Assembly (NCBI GenBank): GCA_030278955.1
Contig: JAOANR010000003.1
Location: 19,367,050 to 19,431,049 of the forward strand
Origin: Hygrophila difformis
Taxonomy: Eukaryota > Streptophyta > Magnoliopsida > Lamiales > Acanthaceae
Direction of reading: 5' to 3'
Length of the DNA stretch: 64,000 nucleotides
Shown: one piece after another, positions 56,653-64,000 of the stretch
Position numbering within the stretch: position 1 is the first letter of the stretch
Layout of the letters: every line of letters starts with the position of its first letter
Notes under the pieces: generated by a model
Told to the model about the DNA's origin: nothing
The model's input: only the letters and a program-made list of their open reading frames with translations
Database searches by the model: none
Made by a program: the position numbers and the translations under genes

Positions 56653-59600
56653 ATGGCACCCAGAGGAAGAGGAAGAGGAAGAACTCAACCCGCTCCCCAA
56701 ACCACTACTGAAACACCTACTGAAACACCTCCTAATGTCAGGAACCGGCCCCACCTGTAGAGGAACAACCCCAAGGTGCGCAGGACGCCCCCGCACCGAA
56801 CAACGTGGGCGATCGTCTTCGGACGATAGAGGAGGTTTTGATTGCGCTAGGAAACGCGCAAGTCAACCAGGGACAAGCTGCGGCGGTACCTCCGCCCCAA
56901 GCTCGCCCCAACTACTTGGCGATGGTGAATCCTTACCAGCCGCCCCACTATGCTGGTGAGGAGGATCCAGCTAAACTGGAGGAGTGGATCCGGACCTTCG
57001 ACAAACTGCTGGGAGCAGTCAAATGTCCGGAAGGAGAAAGGATGCATGTCGTTTCGTACTACTTGGGAGGCGAAGCTGACGACTAGTGGCAGGCGACTCA
57101 AGCTAAGCTGACTGAAGATGACGAGCCCTACTCGTGGATGGAGATGATGGAACTACTCAGGGATCGATTCTATCCCTTGAGTACTAAAGCCGCCATGTAC
57201 GAAGAATTCCTGTCACTGAAGCAAGGAGGCCAAACCGTACAAGATTACTACACACGATTCAAGGAGCTAGTGAGATTTGCACCGAGACTCGTACCCACGG
57301 ATGCGGAGAAAGCACAGAAGTTCGAAATGGGACTGAACCTGTCTGTTCGCGAGGTGATCGCGGGGGTACACTACCCCGATTTGCAAGCTGTGTATGACCG
57401 TGCTGTGGCGGTAGCGGGAGTGCAACAACTGAAGAGAAGGGTGAGTGGGGAGTCCAGCAGGGGTCCCCAAGATAAGAGAAACCGGGACTCGAGAAGCGAG
57501 AACAACACTGGAAGGAACGAACAGCGGAGAGGGCCGAATAGGCCCCAACAAAACAACAATGGGAGGAGGTTCAACCAGGAAGATCCGGTACCACCCTGCC
57601 CAAGATGTGGACGACCCCATCTGGCGAGGGGATGCCCGCAACAGGGTGCCTGCTACCGATGTGGTCGAATGGGTCACGTTCGACGGGATTGCCGGACTAG
57701 GCTCGAGAACATAACGAGAAGGGACGATTTAGTCACGGGGCAAGAACAGCCTCAAAATCAAAACGGGCGGAACGGAAATAACCAGGGATACAGACCCCCT
57801 CAAAATAGGCCGCAGAACCAGAATCAGAACCAACGACCTCCGCCCCCTCAGAATCAAAACGAACAACAAAATCAGCAGCCGAATGCGAACCAGCAGGGCA
57901 ATCAGGGACGCCCTATGGGGAGGCTTAACGTGGTTAATCAAGTGGACGTGCCTGCTCAAGGAGAAGTGATGGCATGTACATTTCATGTTTTGAATACGCC
58001 CCTTAGAGTTTTATTCGATTCTGGAGCTAGTTGCTCAATTATAGCATCAAGAATAGTGCCTGAGTTAGATCTACCTAAGTGCGAGAGAATTAGCTTAGGA
58101 ATTCAATTGCCTTCGGGAGAAGTAGTATCTTGCTCTAAACGATATAACGGAATTCCTATAGTGATAAAGAACGTGGAATTCTTCGCGAACTTAGTAGAAT
58201 TTAACTTAAGAGACTTTGACATCATACTGGGGATGGATTGGTTATCCCAGTATAGTGCGGTGATCGAATGCCAAAAGCAAAAGATTACCTTGTCAAAAAG
58301 TAGGGGAAAGAGAGTTATCTTTTACTCTCAGCCCCCTAAGAAGAGTAACAAAATCGTTAGTGCACTTAAACTAAGTAACTTGATGCGTAAGGGGTATGAA
58401 CTACATGCGTGCTATGTGCACAACCTTGAGGCGGAAGAGAACAAGGTTGATAGCATACCAGTGGTAAGAGAATACCCGGATGTGTTTCCTGAAAACATCC
58501 TGGGAATGCCACCTGAGAGAGATCTTGAATTCACTATAGATCTCATTCCGGGGACAGAGCCTGTCTCAAAAGCTCCATACCGGATGGCACCACTGGAAAT
58601 GAAGGAGTTAAAAGACCAACTCAAGGAGCTGTTAGGAAAAGGATACATAAGGCCGAGTACTTCCCCCTGGGGAGCACCGGTCTTATTTGTTAAGAAGAAA
58701 GACGGAGGATTACGTCTTTGCATAGATTACCGAGGATTAAACCAAGTGACCATTAAGAATAAATACCCTCTGCCGAGAATAGAGGATCTATTTCATCAAC
58801 TGAAGGGAGCTTCAGTATTCTCGAAGATTGACTTACGATCTGGGTATCACCAGCTGAGAATTGCCGAGAAAGACATTCCGAAGACGGCGTTTCGAACTCG
58901 ATATGGTCACTACGAGTTCACGGTGTTATCCTTTGGGTTAACAAATGCTCCGGCAATGTTCATGAACCTCATGAACAATGTATTTCGAGAGCTGTTAGAT
59001 CAGTGCATAGTGGTGTTCATTGATGACATCCTGATCTACTCGAAAAACGAGGAGGAGCATGCCCAGCACTTGCACCAAGTGTTAGGGGCCTTGCGAAAGA
59101 ACCAGCTATACGGCAAACTGTCCAAATGCGATTTTTGGTTGAAGGAGGTAGCATTTCTTGGACATATAGTATCCGCTGATGGAGTTTCAGTGGATCCGGC
59201 ACTGCCGTAACTGAATGGGCAACTCCCAAGAGCCAAACCGAGATAAGGAGTTTCCTTGGCTTAGCCGGGTACTATAGACGGTTCGTGAAGGATTTTTCTA
59301 AAATCGCACGACCTTTGACCCAGCTACTTAAGAAGGGAGTAAAATACGTGTGGACAGAGGCTTGTGAGACAGCGTTTCAAGAGCTGAAGAAACGACTCAC
59401 AACCACACCCGTATTAACACTACCATCAGAGAATGGTGACTTCGAAGTTTACAGCGATGCTTCGAAGGAAGGTTTAGGTTGTGTCTTGATGCAAGATTCG
59501 AGAGTCGTAGCGTATGCATCACGCCAACTGAAACCTCACGAGGAGAATTATCCGACACATGACCTGGAGTTGGCAGCGGTCGTTTTCGCTCTAAAGATAT

Positions 59601-61386
59601 GGAGACATTATCTTTATGGGCGGAAGTGTCGAATGTTCACCGACCACAAGAGCTTGAAGTATATATTCACTCAGAAGGAGTTGAATTTGAGACAGCGAAG
59701 GTGGTTGGAACTTATTAAAGACTACGATTTAGAGATAGCATACCACGAGGGGAAGGCGAATGTGGTAGCCGATGCCCTAAGTCGGAAAACCCAACACGTG
59801 ACAAACTCGTTGGTAATTCCGCCGGCATTGTACATGGAGTTGGCAAGATTGGAGTTGGAACTTGTGCATCCTGGCACAGTGAGTGAAACGATCAACGCCA
59901 TGGTCGTAGAAACTCCAATATTGGACGAGATTAAGCTCGCCCAACCGGGCGACGCGAAACTCGAGAAGATAAAGGGGTATATTGCCGAAGGAAAGGCAAT
60001 AGGATTTGCTGTCCACGAGGATGGAAGCATCCGTTTTAAAGGGAGATGGTGTGTGCCTCAGAAGTGTGCTGAGTTGAAGCAAAGGTTGATGGAGGAAGGG
60101 CACAACACGCCATATTCCGTACATCCCGGAGGTGACAAGCTTTACAAAGATCTGAAGAAGATCTATTGGTGGCCGAGAATGAAGAAGGAAGTGGCAAATT
60201 TCGTGGCAAAATGTCTCACCTGCCAAAAGGTTAAGGCAGTGCGACATAAACCCCTAGGACTGATGCAAGGACTGATGCAACCACTAGAGATTCCAAGTTG
60301 GAAGTGGGATAGCATCTCAATGGATTTTGTCTCGGGATTACCCCGATCACCTAAAGGCATGAACAAGATTTGGGTGATTGTGGATAGGCTAATGAAGACA
60401 ACCATATTTATCCCGATGAAGGACACGTGGACTATGGACCAATTGGCCCGAGCCTATATTGATAATGTGGTACGACGACATGGAGTACCACATGACATCA
60501 TTTCCGATAGAGACAGTAGATTTGTCTCTCACTTTTGGACGGAGTTACAAAAGGCTCTCGGTACTCAAATCAAAATGAGCACCGCATTCCACCCAATGAC
60601 GGATGGTCAAACCGAGAGAACAATCCAAACACTAGAAGACATGCTGAGAGCATGTGTGTTGGAATTTAAGGGAAATTGGGAATCCCATTTACCCTTAATC
60701 GAATTCTCTTATAATAATAGCTACCATGCTAGCATTGGCATGGCACCTTTCGAGGCGTTGTATGGACGAAAGTGCCGAAGCCCGTTGAGTTGGGAAGAAA
60801 ACGATAAGTCAGTGGTAGTGGGACCACAACTTATCGAAGACATGGCTCAACAAATCAAGGTGATTCAAGGGAAAATGAAAGCCGCACAAGACCGTCAAAA
60901 GAGTCACGCTGACGTGAGACGACGAGACCTAGAATTTCAAATGGGATATAGAGTCATGCTAAATATATCACCCATGAAGGGGGTGATGCGCTTTGGCAAA
61001 CGAGGAAAGTTGAGTCCTCGATACATAGGACCTTATGAGATTCTAGAACGAGTCGGAAATTTAGCCTACCGACTGGCTTTACCGCCGCAATTAGATCGAG
61101 TTCATAATGTCTTCCATGTCTCACAACTAAAGAAGTATGTGCCGGACCCGACACATGTACTTCAACCGAAGATAATTGAACTCGATGAGGATTTGACTTA
61201 TGAAGAAGTCCCAGTGCGTATTCTCGACACTAAGGAACGAGTAACGAGGAACAAAACCGTCAAACTGATCAAGGTTCTTTGGTCAAACCACGAAAGTGAG
61301 ACGGCAACTTGGGAAGTAGAATCCGACATGAGAGAATGATCCCGACATTGTTCCAAACCGATACCGACACAGTTATGGGGACATAA
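56653..61386 (+). pseudogene. Chromovirus gag-pol polyprotein (one nonsense codon, three frameshifts)
   Basis: Start MAPRGRGRGRTQPAPQ at 56653. Domains: gag core ([32 protein letters not shown]), two zinc knuckles [13 protein letters not shown] and [14 protein letters not shown] (57597-57692), protease [11 protein letters not shown] (58010), RT with FIDD box (59020), RNase [19 protein letters not shown], integrase zinc finger ending CLTCQK, catalytic core ([26 protein letters not shown]), GPY module and chromodomain (61190-61340). Lesions: frameshift near 56740, TAG at 57084 in place of a conserved Trp, frameshift near 59206, and a shift near 61334 that displaces the last ~16 codons (stop 61384-61386). 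Long stretches of 690 and 684 codons remain open. It encodes capsid, polymerase and integrase functions, with the chromodomain guiding insertion to marked chromatin. Confidence 0.93.
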
Positions 61387-61609
61387 CTGCAATCTTAAGG
61401 GGGAGAGGATGTCATACCACCTATTTTTCGCACATTTTTGTAAACTTTTGAACTACGTTATGGCTTGATCCCTTCACAGGGTACGTAGGCAGCTTAGAAG
61501 TTTTAATTCTAAGTTCAGTCACAAAATAACAAAACAAACAAAAGACCTTAGCACGAGAAAGGCCGTAACACAACTTCGACGACGAAGTTGATTCTTAAGG
61601 AGGGTAGAC
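61387..61609 (+). other. Spacer with two polypurine tracts before the 3' LTR
   Basis: TTAAGGGGGAGAGGATGTCATACC (61393-61416) sits where, in the element at 3050-3454, the polypurine tract and LTR start occur. Here the real LTR starts about 200 bp later after a second tract, TTAAGGAGGGTAGAC (61595-61609). The DNA in between contains GGCTTGATCCCTTCACAGGG and is not part of the present LTR. Confidence 0.7.
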
Positions 61610-64000
61610 TGTAATACCCGAGAATTTTCCAACATAAAATAAAACAATAATTAAATAAATAAACAATAAATACAATAAATACCATAAATAAATAAATCCA
61701 GCAAATAAAGAAATAAATAAAGATAAGGGAATGAGAAATGAGATTTTTACTTAAAAAGGAATAAAGGAATTTAATTAAATAAAAGGAATTTTTAAGGGTA
61801 AATAAATTGTACACCGAAACCCGACACCAATGAACTCGAGAATTCGAGTCCAAACATCCAATCAGACCCGAGTAAAAACTTAGAGAGAAAGTAGAAACCC
61901 GAAGAGACCCCGAAGATCATAAAACGGGAGCATAGAGGGATAGAAATCCAAAAGAGAGGAGGAAAAGCACGACGGATCGCACGACCCGCCCGGACCGAAG
62001 TCCAGGCGAGCTCGGCGCGGTGGCCGCGCGGTCGAACAAGGGAGGGCGCGCCACGACCGCGCCACGCGACAGATTCGCCCGTTGCGTGAATCTCTCGCCC
62101 GAACGCGGATTTTTCGACTTTCGGTTGAACGTCTTTCGACTCAAGACCCTTAGGGTCAGATTTTGGACGCCCTAGGTCTTAGCTACCTATAAATAAGCTC
62201 CCTTGGAAGCCCCGAACACTTTTACAAAACCCTACAACTCTCTACACATTCGAAACCCTAAATCCGGAGTCTTCGGAGGCACGAAACCAAGGCGAATACT
62301 GTTGGACGAAAATTCTAAGATCTCCAGAGTCGTGGTAAGTCTCGATCCAATCCTTGTTCCATATACGATTTGAAAACAAATCCTAATCTTCTTCTTTTCT
62401 CTTCTACACCTCGAATTGGATCTAGATCGTAGAACCCGACGAACGGAAAGGAGAAACGGTGGACTGGAAGCCACGCCTTGGAAATAGACGATCTCGGACG
62501 TTCACAACTCTGTAATTTAACTCTTACATGGTTTTGGGAGGAATTAAAACGTTCGAAACTAAAAGATTTAACAAGAAATCGTAAATCTGCCAACTTATGT
62601 TTTCTACCGACGCAACAGTTTTGACGAATTTTTCCGAACCTTAAACGACTTCAAACGGAAAAACGTAAACCACAAAAAACGTTCCTAAGGCTTTGATCTA
62701 GCTACTGTAAAATTTTCAGAATTTTTAGAGACGATTTGATATGCGAAAACCAACCGAAATCGAACTGCTTGAATCTAGATCTTGAAATCCTTGACAGAAC
62801 TTAGGTCTGATCTTGATCACGTTTTTGACATAGGTTCCAGACCGATTTAGATCTTTGGCCGAACATAAAAGTTGTAGATAAATGTCTTAAGATGGCCTCT
62901 GTAAAATTTCATCAAATTTGGAGTTGATTTGCTATGGTAGAGTTCATTATCTTTAAACTGTGGCTTATGAAATTCGGACAGATTAGTGGTTCTGTGAAAA
63001 TTGGTATTCTTGACCTATTTCGGTATCTCGATTGAAAAAGTTAAAACACGAAAGTTGTAGATCTCGACGTTTCTGAGTCAATCGTGAAATTTCAGAATTT
63101 TTGGAATTAAATCTGATTTTAGACGAATTTTAGAGTAAGTTGTGGTCAAATCTTGAAATCTTGTTGAAACATGGAATTAACCTTTAGGGTTGAAACAAAT
63201 TGAAATATTATTTTTAAATAAACAAGATTGAAATCAGATTTTTGAAATTAAATCCCCTTACAAACTTGATAAATTAAAATTAGGGGTGAGTGCTCTGCAG
63301 GGTGCCCCCTAACTGCTTCACTTCGTGCCTTTATGGACGATGGTGACCCCGCGCGCTAAATTTGAGATATGATATTGCCAAAACGGCATGAGATATAGAG
63401 CCTACACTCTCGAGAATATCCACATGGGTTTCCCGAGGCTCCGGAGTGGTACTGGGTATGGCTGATACGGTTGCGGCCGCCGGGCTACCGGCTAAACTTG
63501 TTGAGATTGCGATGCAATCGTGAAATACTGAATCTAGGATGTAATGGGGATATTAAATTAAATTAAGTTAGCTTAAATTATGTTTGTTGTCCAATTAAAT
63601 TATTTAAATGCTTTATTTAAATTATGGCTATTATTTTAAATCATGCGAAATGTGTTGTTAAATAAAGCCCTGAAATAAATTATGCAATTGGATAGTTGAT
63701 TAGATTAAATTCAATATTATGTTATTATCATGCTTTTATTTGATTATTAAATTAATGGCTTTTAAACCCTATGATCATACATGTGTTAAATTACTCAGCA
63801 AGTTGTGCTGACCAAACCATTTCTTTTGATTTTCTTTTCTTACAGAGTATGTAGAGTGAACATGAGCACTTCATGCATGGGAACTTTATCTTTTGGGAAA
63901 ACATTATTTTGTTTTTAAATTCGTACATTAGACTACATTATGAACGGGCCTGTTTAACCCATGTTTTGGCCATGTCGGCCCTATTTACATTTTCCGCTGC
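61610..64000 (+). mobile_element. 3' LTR of the chromovirus, cut by window end
   Basis: Starts TGTAATACCCGAG; collinear with 52975-55578 through to the window edge, with small differences such as a shorter ATAAAGGAATT run and the extra TTGAACGTCTTTCGAC at 62124. Roughly the last 200 bp are outside. Confidence 0.95.

Larger units (their letters stand above)
52975..64000 (+). mobile_element. Tekay/Del-type chromovirus (Ty3/gypsy), nearly full length
   Basis: 5' LTR 52975-55578, tRNA-iMet primer site, leader with tandem repeats, a small extra ORF, gag-pol 56653-61386, spacer, and 3' LTR from 61610 running past the window. The chromodomain after the integrase GPY module defines it as a chromovirus; domain order is gag-PR-RT-RH-IN-CHD. 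The two LTRs are very similar over the shared 2.4 kb, differing by scattered substitutions and small indels, so the insertion is fairly recent. Confidence 0.93.

Overview
This is a repeat-dense stretch of a plant nuclear genome, most likely a eudicot. The three intact genes have plant gene structures (GT-AG introns, a plastid-targeted ATP/ADP antiporter, a vacuolar H+-ATPase c'' subunit, a STRAP-like WD40 protein). The rest is dominated by typical plant transposons: Ty3/gypsy chromovirus and Tat-lineage elements, Ty1/copia, Stowaway-like and hAT MITEs, and Mutator-like foldbacks. Nothing in it is prokaryotic. The species cannot be fixed from sequence alone.

Layout. 1-6085: LTR-retrotransposon debris. 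A minus-strand LTR (1-3045, cut by the window edge) sits inside the 3' end of a plus-strand chromovirus whose 3' LTR is 3454-6085. 6086-10042: non-coding DNA with a MITE and a LINE-type DUF4283 fragment bracketed by a ~560-bp direct duplication. 10043-12614 (-): complete five-exon plastidic ATP/ADP translocase. 12615-17387: MITEs and two hAT-like elements with 8-bp target duplications. 17700-19299 (+): complete four-exon V-ATPase c'' subunit. 19933-22364: two adjacent, almost fully palindromic foldback elements with 9-10-bp target duplications. 22992-27325 (-): complete seven-exon WD40/STRAP gene, convergent with the V-ATPase gene, with a MITE and a hairpin in intron 1.

28547-51249: a broken 26S proteasome RPT6-like pseudogene, split inside an intron by a 21-kb Tat-lineage Ty3/gypsy element (29570-50787, target duplication ATTCC). 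That element carries a decayed gag-pol, an inverted piece of its own LTR inside the reverse transcriptase, and a long spliced antisense gene for a plant-mobile-domain protein. The antisense gene is itself split by an 8.7-kb non-autonomous LTR element (38499-47169, minus strand, target duplication GCATT) with nearly identical LTRs. 51250-52498: 3' part of a Ty1/copia element. 52975-64000: a nearly full-length chromovirus of the Tekay/Del type (LTR, tRNA-iMet primer site, gag-PR-RT-RH-IN-chromodomain, second LTR running off the window).

The three housekeeping genes (plastid energy import, endomembrane acidification, WD40 scaffold) have no evident functional link; they are islands between transposons. 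The most unusual structures are the intron-containing antisense gene in the Tat element, the inverted LTR segment in its RT, the paired foldbacks, and a degenerate modular repeat shared by three otherwise diverged LTR families.
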